36,263 nucleotides of DNA from Zoogloea sp. (GTDB lineage: Bacteria > Pseudomonadota > Gammaproteobacteria > Burkholderiales > Rhodocyclaceae): positions 1 through 36,263 of the forward strand of contig NZ_JAOAUU010000145.1 in the NCBI RefSeq assembly GCF_030157465.1, in the 5' to 3' direction. The position numbers and the translations under genes were made by a program. This document shows positions 15,388-23,639 of this stretch, in pieces. The notes beneath the pieces were generated by a model. It was not told the origin of the DNA. It searched no databases and saw only the letters and a program-made list of their open reading frames with translations. Numbering within the stretch: the stretch's first letter is position 1; each line of letters starts with the position of its first letter.

Positions 15388-17714
15388 GATCCGTTGCAGC
15401 CACCCTGCGCCGCCCCACTTTCGAGTGGCTCACGGTGACCCTGCTATGTGTCTCGCTGGCCGTTCTGGCCGCGATGGAGGGCTGGCTGTGGCGGATCGAC
15501 CAGAGCGTCTATGACAGCGTCCTGGCCACCTGGACACACCCGCCAGGCGACGATGTGGTCATCATCTCGATCGACGACGCGAGCCTCAGCGAGATCGGCC
15601 GCTGGCCCTGGTCCCGACGCACCCATGCCGCACTCATCGACCATGCCCGCGACGCGGGCGCCTCGGCGGTGGTGCTGGACGTGCTGCTCGATACCCCCAG
15701 CCACGACGACGCAGAGGCCGATCGGGCCCTCGCCCAGTCGATGCAGGCCTATGGTCGGGTCATCCTGCCGCTGACCCAGGCCACCACCGGCACCCAGCTT
15801 ACCGGCGAGGTGCTGCCGCTGCCTCTGTTCGCACAGTCAGCCGCCGCCATCGGGCATAGCCAGGTGGAGTTCGACACGGACGGCATCGCCCGCAGCGTGT
15901 ACCTGTGGGAAGGCTTCGGCGCAGCGCGTCACCCCCAGCTCGCGCTGGCCCTTCTGCGCCTCGTCGCGCCCGCCGCGGCACGCAACTACCCGCCGCCGCC
16001 GGTCGGCGAAGGGCTCGACCACCAGCAATGGCAGCGCGCTCAATGGCTGCGGATGCCTTTTTCCGGGCCGCCGGGCACCTATCCCCACTATTCCTACCGG
16101 GCCGTCCTGGCCGGCGAAGTACCCGCCGAAGCCCTGCGCGGCAAGGTGCTGCTGGTCGGCGCAACGGCCTCCGGCATGGCCGACGCGGTGCCGACCCCGG
16201 CCTCCGGCCTGTCGCGCCCGATGCCCGGTGTCGAATTGCAGGCCAATATTTTCGACGCGCTGCGCTCCGGGATCGCGGTCAACCTGCTGCCGGCCTGGAT
16301 TTCCGCCCTGGTGGCCGGGGTTTTCGTCACGCTGCTGATGCTGACCCTGCTCTACGCCGAAGCCCGCACCGGCCTCCTGGCGTCCTTCATGCTGGCCGGC
16401 CTGGCCGTGCTGCTCGCGAGCCTCGGGCTGCGCATGGGTGGCTGGTTCGGCCCGGCACCGGCCGTGCTCGGCTGCATGCTGGCCTACCCCCTGTGGAGCT
16501 GGCGCCGCCTCGAAGCCGCCCAGCGCTATCTCGACGCAGAACTGACCGCCCTGGAACGGGAAGGATCGCCGCTCGGCCTGACCCAGAGCACCGCCGGGCT
16601 TCCTGCCGCCGACCCGCTGGAGCAACGCATCCGCATCGTCCGTCAGGCCGCCCAGCACCAGCGCGACGTGCGCCGCTTCATCGCCGACACCCTCGAGCAC
16701 CTGCCGATCGGCGTTGTGGTGATCGACCAGATGAACCGGGTCATCCTCCACAACGAGCGCGCCCGCCATCTTCTGCGAGCCTTCCGCAGCGAGGCCCTGC
16801 TGGCCGCCCTGCGCGAGCTGCCGTGGCCGCCCTACGTGCCGATGCGCGACGGCCTGCCCGACCTCTCCGGTTTTTCCGGCACACGCCAGTTCGAACTCTC
16901 GCCCGACAAGAAACGCCACCTGCTGGTCTCGGTCGCCGATCTGGTCACCGAATCCAGCGGCCGGCCTGGACGGGTGATCGGCCTGGCCGACGTCACCGCC
17001 ATGCACGAAGCCCAGCGCAGCCGCGAAGACACGATGCACTTCCTGTCCCACGACCTGCGCGCGCCGCTGGCCTCCATTCTCACGCTGATGGACGGCTACA
17101 GCGGCGATCCGGCCCAGCAGCTTGCGCAGATCCCGCGCATCACCCGCTACGCCCGCTCGGCCCTCGACCTGGCCGACGGCCTGTTCCGTCTGGTCCGCGC
17201 CGAAGGCTCCGACCCCAAGGATTTCGTGGAACTCGACCTGGCCGGCCTGGTGGATTCTGCGGCCGACGAAGTGTGGCCCCAGGCCCACGCCCGCGGCATC
17301 CGGGTCGACGTGGACACGCGGGACGCCGAAAAGGAGGAAGCCATCGTGCGGGGCGACTTCTCGCTGCTGCGCCGGGCCGTGATCAACCTGCTCACCAACG
17401 CCATCAAGTACGGCAGCGCCAGCAGCGTGGTGTCGGTAAGCCTCTCGGCCGAAGGGCCCGACTGGATCATCCGCGTCCGCGACCAGGGGGCCGGCATTCC
17501 CGCCGACGCGCTGCCGCGGCTCTTCAAGCGTTTCTCGCGCATCGACGGCGAAGGCCGCGACAAGCCCACCGGCGTCGGCCTCGGCCTGCTCATCGTCAAA
17601 ACCGTGGCTGAACGGCACGGCGGCAACGTGGTGGTCGAAAGCGAACCTGGCAAGGGCAGCACCTTCGAGCTGCGCCTGCCCCTGCGCGACCTCGCCGCGC
17701 CACGCCTGGCGTGA
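15384..17714 (+). CDS. CHASE2-domain sensor histidine kinase
   Basis: This 776-residue membrane kinase has an N-terminal membrane helix (about 14-36), an extracytoplasmic CHASE2 domain (about 37-305, with DDVVIISIDDASLSEIGRWPW and GKVLLVGATASG), three membrane helices (about 307-375), a PAS-like segment (about 430-530) and a kinase core. The phospho-acceptor is H556 in FLSHDLRAPL. The N box NLLTNAIKYG, the G1 box DQGAGIP and the G2 box GVGLGLLIVK are intact, so it should be active. CHASE2 senses unknown external signals. The GTG start at 15384 overlaps the stop of the LysM-FecR gene, so the secreted protein is a natural candidate for the sensory partner. The likely target is the OmpR-type regulator at 12383. 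Confidence 0.92.
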   Translation: MRSVAATLRRPTFEWLTVTLLCVSLAVLAAMEGWLWRIDQSVYDSVLATWTHPPGDDVVIISIDDASLSEIGRWPWSRRTHAALIDHARDAGASAVVLDVLLDTPSHDDAEADRALAQSMQAYGRVILPLTQATTGTQLTGEVLPLPLFAQSAAAIGHSQVEFDTDGIARSVYLWEGFGAARHPQLALALLRLVAPAAARNYPPPPVGEGLDHQQWQRAQWLRMPFSGPPGTYPHYSYRAVLAGEVPAEALRGKVLLVGATASGMADAVPTPASGLSRPMPGVELQANIFDALRSGIAVNLLPAWISALVAGVFVTLLMLTLLYAEARTGLLASFMLAGLAVLLASLGLRMGGWFGPAPAVLGCMLAYPLWSWRRLEAAQRYLDAELTALEREGSPLGLTQSTAGLPAADPLEQRIRIVRQAAQHQRDVRRFIADTLEHLPIGVVVIDQMNRVILHNERARHLLRAFRSEALLAALRELPWPPYVPMRDGLPDLSGFSGTRQFELSPDKKRHLLVSVADLVTESSGRPGRVIGLADVTAMHEAQRSREDTMHFLSHDLRAPLASILTLMDGYSGDPAQQLAQIPRITRYARSALDLADGLFRLVRAEGSDPKDFVELDLAGLVDSAADEVWPQAHARGIRVDVDTRDAEKEEAIVRGDFSLLRRAVINLLTNAIKYGSASSVVSVSLSAEGPDWIIRVRDQGAGIPADALPRLFKRFSRIDGEGRDKPTGVGLGLLIVKTVAERHGGNVVVESEPGKGSTFELRLPLRDLAAPRLA

Positions 17715-17767
17715 GGGCGGGGCACCTGGGTTAAGATCACTGCGACGGGATCGTGGGTTCTCCTGAA

Positions 17768-20023
17768 ATGCGTTTCAAATACCTGAAATATCTGGCCTTC
17801 GCGCTGGGCGGCCTCAGCACGGTCGTGGCCAGCGGCGCGCTGTATCTTCATGCAAGCTTCGACGGCGCACGCCTGGCTGCCGAGCTGAGCAGCCACACCA
17901 AGCAGCACTACCAGCGCACCCTGCGCTTCGAGGGGCCGCTTGAACTGGCCATGTTCCCGCGCCTCGAACTGCGCCTGCCGCCCACGTCACTCTCCGGGCG
18001 CAACGGGGACGGCGAGTTCCTGGGCGTCGAGCAGGCCGCGATCGGCGTGCGCCTGTTGCCGCTGCTGGCCCAGCGGGTCGTCGTCGAGCGCGTGCAGCTC
18101 GACGGCCTGCGCCTGGCCCTCTTGCGCACCAAGGACGGCAAGCTCAACGCCGCCGATCTGCTCGCCCCCCTGCACGCCGACGCGCCGCTGGATTTCGACG
18201 TGGACCGTCTCGGCGTCAGCCGTGGTGCCCTCACCTGGATCGACGAGGCCAATAATGGACGCAGCTTTGCCCTGTCCAGCCTCGAACTGGGCACCGGCCG
18301 GCTGGCCCGCAGCGCCGACGGGCAACTCGAACTCGCCGCGCGGCTGACCCAGGCCGCCCCGGACATCGACGCCCGCGTCGAGCTGCAAACCAGCTACCAC
18401 ATCGAGCCCGACGTCGCCCCGCTGGTCCGCAAGCTGCAGCTCACCGCCACCGGCGAACTGGCCGGGCGCCCGGGCACGGAACTCGAATTCGCACTCGCAG
18501 AACTGCGCCTTGGCAGTGACACGCCACCCCGGATCACCGGACTCGATCTGCGGGCCAGAGGCAAGACCGCCGACGGCACGATCGAACTGCACACCACCGC
18601 ACCCGAGCTTGTGCTGACGCCGGGCGGCGCCGAAGCCGCCAGCGCCGAGGCCAGCCTGCGCCTCAACGGCAAAGCCCGGAACAGCCACCTGCACGCCCGC
18701 CTCACCGGACTGCACGGGCAGGGCAAGAACCTGTCCGTCGACACACTCGCCACCGAACTGGACTGGAATGCCGCCGCCGGCCGCATCAAGGGCAAGCTCG
18801 ACAGCCCCGCCCGCTGGCAGGGCGACACCCGCCTGCTCGATGTCCCCGGCCTCACCGGCGAACTCGACTTCACGCCGACGCACGCTGCCGCCCCCGTGAA
18901 AATCGCCGTCCAGGCGAGCGGGCGGGTCGATTTCGCCCGTGACAGCGCCACCGGCAAACTCGACCTGCGTGCCGACGACAGCCACATCCAGGGCACCTGG
19001 AACCTCCCGCGCCTGTCGCCGCCGGCCCTCGGCTTCGACGTGGACGTGGACCGCCTCGACCTCGACCGCTACCTGGCCGAGGCCGGCAAGCGCCCGCCAA
19101 AGACCGGCAAGGACGCCACCCCGCTCGACCTCACAGCCCTCAAGGGCCATGACATCGATGCCGTGCTGCGCATCGCCAGCCTGCGCGCCGGCGGGCTGCA
19201 GCTCGAACAACTGCGCCTGCCAGTCAGCCTGCACAACGGCAAACTCGTCTCCACCGGCCACAGCCTTGCCCTTTACGGCGGCGCACTGGAAGGCACCTTC
19301 AGCCTCGCCGCCGACGGCAACGCGATGAGCTACCGGGGCTACCTGCAGAACGCCAGCCTGGCGCCGCTCATGCGCGCCGCCACCGGCGCCGAGCCCCTCA
19401 CCGGCAACCTCAACTTCTTCGCCGAGCTCAGCAGCACCGGCGCCACGCCGGACGCGCTGCGCAGCGGCCTCAAGGGGCTGGCCCGCCTGCGACTTAAAAA
19501 CGGCAGCCTGCGCGGCATCGACGCCACCGCCGCCCTCAAGGACTGGCGCAGCGCCATCCAGGCACGCCAGTCGGCCCGACGTCCGTCACGCCCCACCGAA
19601 ACCACCCCACTGGGCGAGCTCACCGCCAGCTTCCAGATCAGCGACGGTGTCGCCCGCAGCAGCGATCTCATGAACCAGGGAAGCCCCATCGGCCTCACCG
19701 GGAGCGGTGAGTTCAACGTCACCACAGGCCACCTCGACGCCATCACCCGGGTCAGCCTGCTGGCGCTGCCGCCGGGCGCGGACGGCGCGCTGCTCGCCAG
19801 CCTGCGCGGCGTGGCCGTGCCGGTGCGCGTCAAGGCCACGCCGGCCGGCGCCGAATGGCTGCTCGAACCGGGCGCGACACTGCCTGCAGCAGTCCGGCCG
19901 GCAACGCCGCCCCCTGTGCTCAAACCCGCACCCAAGCCCGTCGCAAAGCCCGTCCGGCCGACACCGGCAAAGCCCGCCGCCACCGCTCCCGCGCCGGCCC
20001 CCGCCCCGGAGGCCGCCGAGTAG
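17768..20023 (+). CDS. AsmA-family protein
   Basis: The product has 751 residues. One N-terminal membrane helix (about 8-30) is followed by a very long beta-rich periplasmic region with the repeated amphipathic strands of the AsmA family (LRLPPTSLSGRNGDGEFLGV, then VVVERVQLDGLRLALLRTKDGKLNAADLL) and an AsmA C-terminal segment (TGNLNFFAELSSTGATPDAL, then GSLRGIDATAAL). The last 35 residues are a Pro/Ala/Lys tail. AsmA-like proteins are thought to help outer-membrane lipid transport or assembly. The ATG at 17768 was chosen because it directly precedes the membrane helix; an in-frame GTG at 17753 is possible. It follows the kinase by 53 bp and may share its transcript. Confidence 0.88.
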   Translation: MRFKYLKYLAFALGGLSTVVASGALYLHASFDGARLAAELSSHTKQHYQRTLRFEGPLELAMFPRLELRLPPTSLSGRNGDGEFLGVEQAAIGVRLLPLLAQRVVVERVQLDGLRLALLRTKDGKLNAADLLAPLHADAPLDFDVDRLGVSRGALTWIDEANNGRSFALSSLELGTGRLARSADGQLELAARLTQAAPDIDARVELQTSYHIEPDVAPLVRKLQLTATGELAGRPGTELEFALAELRLGSDTPPRITGLDLRARGKTADGTIELHTTAPELVLTPGGAEAASAEASLRLNGKARNSHLHARLTGLHGQGKNLSVDTLATELDWNAAAGRIKGKLDSPARWQGDTRLLDVPGLTGELDFTPTHAAAPVKIAVQASGRVDFARDSATGKLDLRADDSHIQGTWNLPRLSPPALGFDVDVDRLDLDRYLAEAGKRPPKTGKDATPLDLTALKGHDIDAVLRIASLRAGGLQLEQLRLPVSLHNGKLVSTGHSLALYGGALEGTFSLAADGNAMSYRGYLQNASLAPLMRAATGAEPLTGNLNFFAELSSTGATPDALRSGLKGLARLRLKNGSLRGIDATAALKDWRSAIQARQSARRPSRPTETTPLGELTASFQISDGVARSSDLMNQGSPIGLTGSGEFNVTTGHLDAITRVSLLALPPGADGALLASLRGVAVPVRVKATPAGAEWLLEPGATLPAAVRPATPPPVLKPAPKPVAKPVRPTPAKPAATAPAPAPAPEAAE

Positions 20024-20032
20024 GGCAGGGCC

Positions 20033-20075
20033 CCGTACTCCTGCGTACGGTGTGCTAGATTGGCGTCGGCACACC
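20033..20075. repeat. Two abutting dyads in the leader of the flavoprotein gene
   Basis: CCGTAC-N6-GTACGG (20033-20050) and GGTGTGC-N13-GCACACC (20049-20075) share two bases, so the two stems compete slightly. They fill most of the 77-bp gap between the AsmA stop and the next start. They may form the terminator of one gene and an operator or leader structure of the next. Confidence 0.45.
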
Positions 20076-20100
20076 CTACAAAAACAGACCAGGAGACAGC

Positions 20101-21069
20101 ATGACCATCCCTTCCGCCTTTCACGGCACCATGCGCCTGCCCGCCATCGCGGCGCCGATGTTCCTCGTGTCCGGCACCGCGCTGGTTGCCGAAACCTGCA
20201 AGGCCGGAGTGGCCGGCACCTTTCCGGCCCTCAACGCCCGCAGCACGGAAGAACTCGACGCCTGGCTGGGCGGGCTCAACACCGACCTCGCCGCAGCCCG
20301 CGCCGCCAGCCCGGGCACCCAGGTGGCGCCCTACGGCATCAACCTGATCCTGCACGCATCCAACCCACGGGTCGCGCCCGATCTCGAACTGATCTGCAAG
20401 CACAAGGTGCCCTTCGTGATCACCAGCCTCGGCCATCCCGGCGAAGTGGTGGAGGCCGTGCATGCCTACGGCGGGCTGGTGTTTTCCGATGTGATCCACG
20501 CCTATCACGCCAGAAAGGCCGCCGCCGCCGGCGTGGACGGCATCATCGCGGTGGCCAGCGGCGCTGGCGGCCATGCCGGCACCCAGAACGCCTTCAGCCT
20601 GGTGCGCGAGATCCGCGAATTCTGGAATGGCACGCTGATTCTCGGCGGGGCGATTTCCGACGGCTACGCAGTGCGCGCCGCCGAAGTGCTGGGCGCCGAC
20701 TTCGCCTACATGGGCACCCGCTTCATCGCCACCCGCGAATCGAACGCCCAGGAAGCCTACAAGCAGATGCTGATCGACAGCGCCGCAGAGGACGTGGTCT
20801 ACACCGACGCCATTTCCGGCACCAACGCCAACTTCCTGTGGCCCAGCCTGGAAAAACTCGGCCACCGACGCGAAGAACTGGTGCAGGGCGTCGGCAAGGG
20901 CAAGCTGAAAGCGCTGTCGGACGAAGCCAAGGCCTGGCGCGATGTATGGAGCGCCGGCCACGGAGTGGCCACCATCCACGATGCGCCGCCGGTGCGCGAG
21001 CTGTGCGAGCGCCTCGCGGCCGAATACCGCGCCGCCTGCGCCCTGCCGCCGAGCCCGGCGCTGGGGTGA
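20101..21069 (+). CDS. Nitronate-monooxygenase-like FMN oxidoreductase
   Basis: This 322-residue TIM-barrel flavoprotein belongs to the nitronate monooxygenase/2-nitropropane dioxygenase and enoyl-reductase-like group. The conserved N-terminal APMF with substrate-loop features, the motif ASGAGGHAG with H158 (the position of the catalytic base in characterised nitronate monooxygenases), and the FMN-phosphate region ILGGAISDG and LGADFAYMGTRF are visible. It could detoxify nitronates or reduce another substrate; many family members are NAD(P)H:quinone reductases. AGGAGA lies about 4 nt before the ATG. It is monocistronic, convergent with the cyclase gene at 21125. Confidence 0.85.
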   Translation: MTIPSAFHGTMRLPAIAAPMFLVSGTALVAETCKAGVAGTFPALNARSTEELDAWLGGLNTDLAAARAASPGTQVAPYGINLILHASNPRVAPDLELICKHKVPFVITSLGHPGEVVEAVHAYGGLVFSDVIHAYHARKAAAAGVDGIIAVASGAGGHAGTQNAFSLVREIREFWNGTLILGGAISDGYAVRAAEVLGADFAYMGTRFIATRESNAQEAYKQMLIDSAAEDVVYTDAISGTNANFLWPSLEKLGHRREELVQGVGKGKLKALSDEAKAWRDVWSAGHGVATIHDAPPVRELCERLAAEYRAACALPPSPALG

Positions 21070-21124
21070 TGCAGCGCCGGGGATTCACCGTTCGCCCCCG
21101 CCAGGGGGCGAACTCGCCGGCGCG

Positions 21125-22438
21125 TCAAAGCTCGCCGCGTTTGGCGCCGTACATGCGCTGATCGGCGCGGATCAGCAGGCTGTGGGGATCCGCGCCGTCA
21201 TCGGGATAAACCGCCACGCCGATCGAGCAACCCACGCGCACGTGGCAGTGGCCGAGGTTGATCGGCAGGGCCACGGCGTGGGCGATCTTGGCAACAATGG
21301 AGGCAAGCGTCAGGTCGTCGCCGGCGTCAACGAGCAGCACCGCGAATTCGTCGCCACCATAGCGGGCGACCCGGTCTTCGCCGCGCACAACCCGGCGCAC
21401 CCGTGACGCAACGACTTTCAGCACCGTGTCGCCGGCCTGATGGCCGTGGGTATCGTTGATCTGCTTGAAATCGTCCAGGTCGATGAAGAGCAGCGCCAGC
21501 CGGTCGGTAACCTCGCGGGCGCCCGAGATGGCCGCGCGCAGATGGCGCTCGAAGCGGTCGCGGTTGAGCAGCGCGGTGAGGCTGTCATGGTTGGCACGGA
21601 ATTCATTGCGGCTGGCCCGCTCGTGGAACTCGGTGACGTCCTGCAAGGTGCCGATGAAACCGCTGATGTGGCCGTGCTCATCGCGCAGCGGGCCGGCTTC
21701 GGCGCGCATCCAGAGCGGCCGTCCATCGGGGTGCGGATAGCGGAACTCCTCGGCGAAGCGGGTCGCCGATCGAACCGCCAGCAGCCAGCTATCGCGCACC
21801 CGCGCCTCTTCGCCGGGCGGGAGCAATTCGAGCCAAGGCTTGCCGGCAATGTCCGCCAGCTTGTGGCCGACGAGTTGTTCGCAGCGTTCGTTGAGAAAAA
21901 TGCAGCGCGCCTCGCTGTCGGCCTCGAACAGGCCGGCCGGAGCCTGGCGGGCGAGTTCGCGAAAACGCATCTCGCTGCGCTGCAGTTCGGCCTGCGCGCG
22001 CGACAGGCGCTGCAGATCCTGGCGGAGCTGGCGGGCCTGCTGTTTGAGCAGGATTTCGCGGCGCACCGTCTCGGTCACGTCGCGCACCTGGAGCAGGCAG
22101 TGACGCTGACCATCGGTGTCCACCGGGGTGACATCAATGGACTGCAGCATGCGCTCGCTGCGGTCGCCGCCCGGCTGAAAAAGCGGCAGCGGCATCGGAT
22201 GCAGGGCGTGGGACAGGCGGGCCGACCAGCCGAAATCAAGGGCCTCGCGCACCACCAGGGCGAGGCGCGGATCAATGTGGGCGCCAAAGGCCTCGGCCAG
22301 CGTGAGCGCAAAGGCCCCGGCCGCCGGACGGGCCGCGCGCTGCGCGATCCAGCGGTTCCATACCCGCACCCGACCGGCCCGATCGAGCAGGATGAGGCCG
22401 GTATCGACGCAGTCGGCGAGGAGGCTGTCGCACTTCAT
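21125..22438 (-). CDS. PAS-PAS-GGDEF diguanylate cyclase
   Basis: This 437-residue, apparently soluble protein has a PAS-like region (about 5-125), a helical linker (about 127-158), a clear PAS domain (about 158-275, with LFEADSEARCIFLNERCEQL) and a GGDEF domain (about 280-437). The active site GGDEF is at 361-365, and the inhibitory I-site RxxD is present as RGED at 352-355 with the standard five-residue spacing, so both cyclic-di-GMP synthesis and product inhibition are predicted. Its ATG overlaps the stop of the CheC-like gene (ATGA). It is the last gene of the receiver-CheC-cyclase operon, so phosphorelay input to c-di-GMP output is likely. Confidence 0.93.
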   Translation of the reverse strand: MKCDSLLADCVDTGLILLDRAGRVRVWNRWIAQRAARPAAGAFALTLAEAFGAHIDPRLALVVREALDFGWSARLSHALHPMPLPLFQPGGDRSERMLQSIDVTPVDTDGQRHCLLQVRDVTETVRREILLKQQARQLRQDLQRLSRAQAELQRSEMRFRELARQAPAGLFEADSEARCIFLNERCEQLVGHKLADIAGKPWLELLPPGEEARVRDSWLLAVRSATRFAEEFRYPHPDGRPLWMRAEAGPLRDEHGHISGFIGTLQDVTEFHERASRNEFRANHDSLTALLNRDRFERHLRAAISGAREVTDRLALLFIDLDDFKQINDTHGHQAGDTVLKVVASRVRRVVRGEDRVARYGGDEFAVLLVDAGDDLTLASIVAKIAHAVALPINLGHCHVRVGCSIGVAVYPDDGADPHSLLIRADQRMYGAKRGEL

Positions 22439-23076
22439 GATCGTTCGGCAGGCGCCTCCGGCAGGCCGAACAGGCGGCTCACCTGGGCCATGAAGTGGTC
22501 GATCGAGGGCACATCCATCAGGAACAGCACGAAGCCGGACAGGTTATGGGCGGACATGCTCATGCCGATGCGCGCCACGAGGATCAGGCTGTCGGGGGAC
22601 TTGTCTTCCAGCAGGCGTGCAACGCTGCTGCTTTGCACGCTGGGCAGTGAACCGATGATCTCGGAGCCGAACAGATCGGCAAGACTGCTCATGCAGCTGT
22701 TGATGATGATGTTGCCGATCTCGGCGAGGGCGTCCTGCTCCAGTTCGGTGATGTGCTCGGCCGAGGTGTCCTCACCCAGCATCCGGCGGACGATTTCGAG
22801 GCTGCCCTGTTCGGGGAAGAGCAACAGCGCATCGGTGGCAAAGCCGTCGCCGGTGCGAAAGTGCTGGTTGATCCGGCACAGGCGGTCCTCAACGCCGCCA
22901 GCCTGGCCGCTTTGCAGGCGGCGGGCGAGTTCATCGCGGGCGACAAACTCGACGACCGGAACAGACAGCTCGATCTCTTCGCGAACAATCGCCGAAAAGG
23001 CGGCCGTCGCTTCGCCCAGCGACAGGTTGAAGGCCTCGGTGAGGGCATCCAGTTCGAGTGCGGTAAAAGCGCGCAT
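22435..23076 (-). CDS. CheC-type response-regulator phosphatase
   Basis: The product has 213 residues. The CheC/CheX/FliY catalytic pattern, [D/S]-x3-E-x2-N-x22-P, occurs twice and is exact both times: D10/E14/N17 with P40, and D115/E119/N122 with P145. A protein with two such sites is of CheC type, so it should dephosphorylate a CheY-like receiver. The receiver gene lies just 4 bp upstream, which makes that protein the obvious substrate. No CheA, CheW, CheD or chemoreceptor gene is in the window. The ATG at 23076 is preferred; an upstream in-frame start at 23109 would overlap the receiver gene. Confidence 0.88.
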   Translation of the reverse strand: MRAFTALELDALTEAFNLSLGEATAAFSAIVREEIELSVPVVEFVARDELARRLQSGQAGGVEDRLCRINQHFRTGDGFATDALLLFPEQGSLEIVRRMLGEDTSAEHITELEQDALAEIGNIIINSCMSSLADLFGSEIIGSLPSVQSSSVARLLEDKSPDSLILVARIGMSMSAHNLSGFVLFLMDVPSIDHFMAQVSRLFGLPEAPAERS

Positions 23077-23080
23077 GGCG

Positions 23081-23440
23081 TCAATCCAGCAAACCCAGAA
23101 TGTCGGCAATCACGGTTTCGCTGATCGGCTTGCGGAAGAAACTCACCCCGAGAGCGGCAGCCCGGCGCTGGATCGCCTCCTGAACGTTGGCGGTCAGCAA
23201 AGCGAGCTTCATGTCAGGCTGGGTGACGCGAATCCGCTCGGCCAGTTCAAGCCCCGACATGCCGGGCATGTTCATGTCGAGCACGGCGAGATCCGGTATG
23301 TGGGTGGCGAGAACGGCCAAGGCCGCTTCGCCGTCGCCGGCTTCGAGGATCACAAGGTCGGAACGCAGGCTCTTGATGACCGAGCTGCACAGCATCCGTG
23401 AGGCACGACTGTCGTCGACGAGCAGAATCGTGGTGGACAT
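23081..23440 (-). CDS. Single-domain CheY-like response regulator
   Basis: The product of 119 residues is a bare receiver domain. It has the acidic pair D9/D10, phospho-acceptor D55 (AVLDMNMPGMSG), T83 and K104 (FFRKP). There is no output domain, so it must act by protein contact, like CheY. The ATG at 23440 has GGAG 7 nt upstream. It is the first gene of a three-gene operon with the CheC phosphatase and the GGDEF cyclase. Which kinase phosphorylates it is not evident; none is adjacent. Confidence 0.93.
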   Translation of the reverse strand: MSTTILLVDDSRASRMLCSSVIKSLRSDLVILEAGDGEAALAVLATHIPDLAVLDMNMPGMSGLELAERIRVTQPDMKLALLTANVQEAIQRRAAALGVSFFRKPISETVIADILGLLD

Positions 23441-23501
23441 GAAAACACTCCATTGACTTCGTCGAGCGTTTTACGGCGGGCGATTTGCAAACTTTAGTGA
23501 A

Positions 23502-23531
23502 ATTATGCGCATAACATTTACAACGCACCAA
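23502..23531 (-). promoter_or_regulatory. Candidate promoter of the receiver-CheC-cyclase operon
   Basis: On the minus strand TTGGTG is followed after 18 bp by CATAAT (5 of 6 match to the -10 consensus), giving a leader of about 55 nt. The -10 is embedded in the perfect 12-bp palindrome TTATGCGCATAA at 23503-23514, which could be a binding site overlapping the promoter. Confidence 0.45.
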
Positions 23532-23639
23532 AAACAGGATAGGCATGCGGGCTTTCCCTGATACCCCGACACGCCCGGCACACCGGCAGGTAAGCTGCAC
23601 ACTCGCTCCACCGCCCTCAAAACCGCTCCGGCCCGCCTC

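Noticed and set aside
15837-17618. 593-codon minus-strand open frame opposite the CHASE2 kinase
   Set aside because: Low-information composition; the kinase on the plus strand has complete catalytic boxes.
21440-23401. 653-codon plus-strand open frame across the receiver-CheC-cyclase operon
   Set aside because: It crosses three real genes of the opposite strand and shows no domain.
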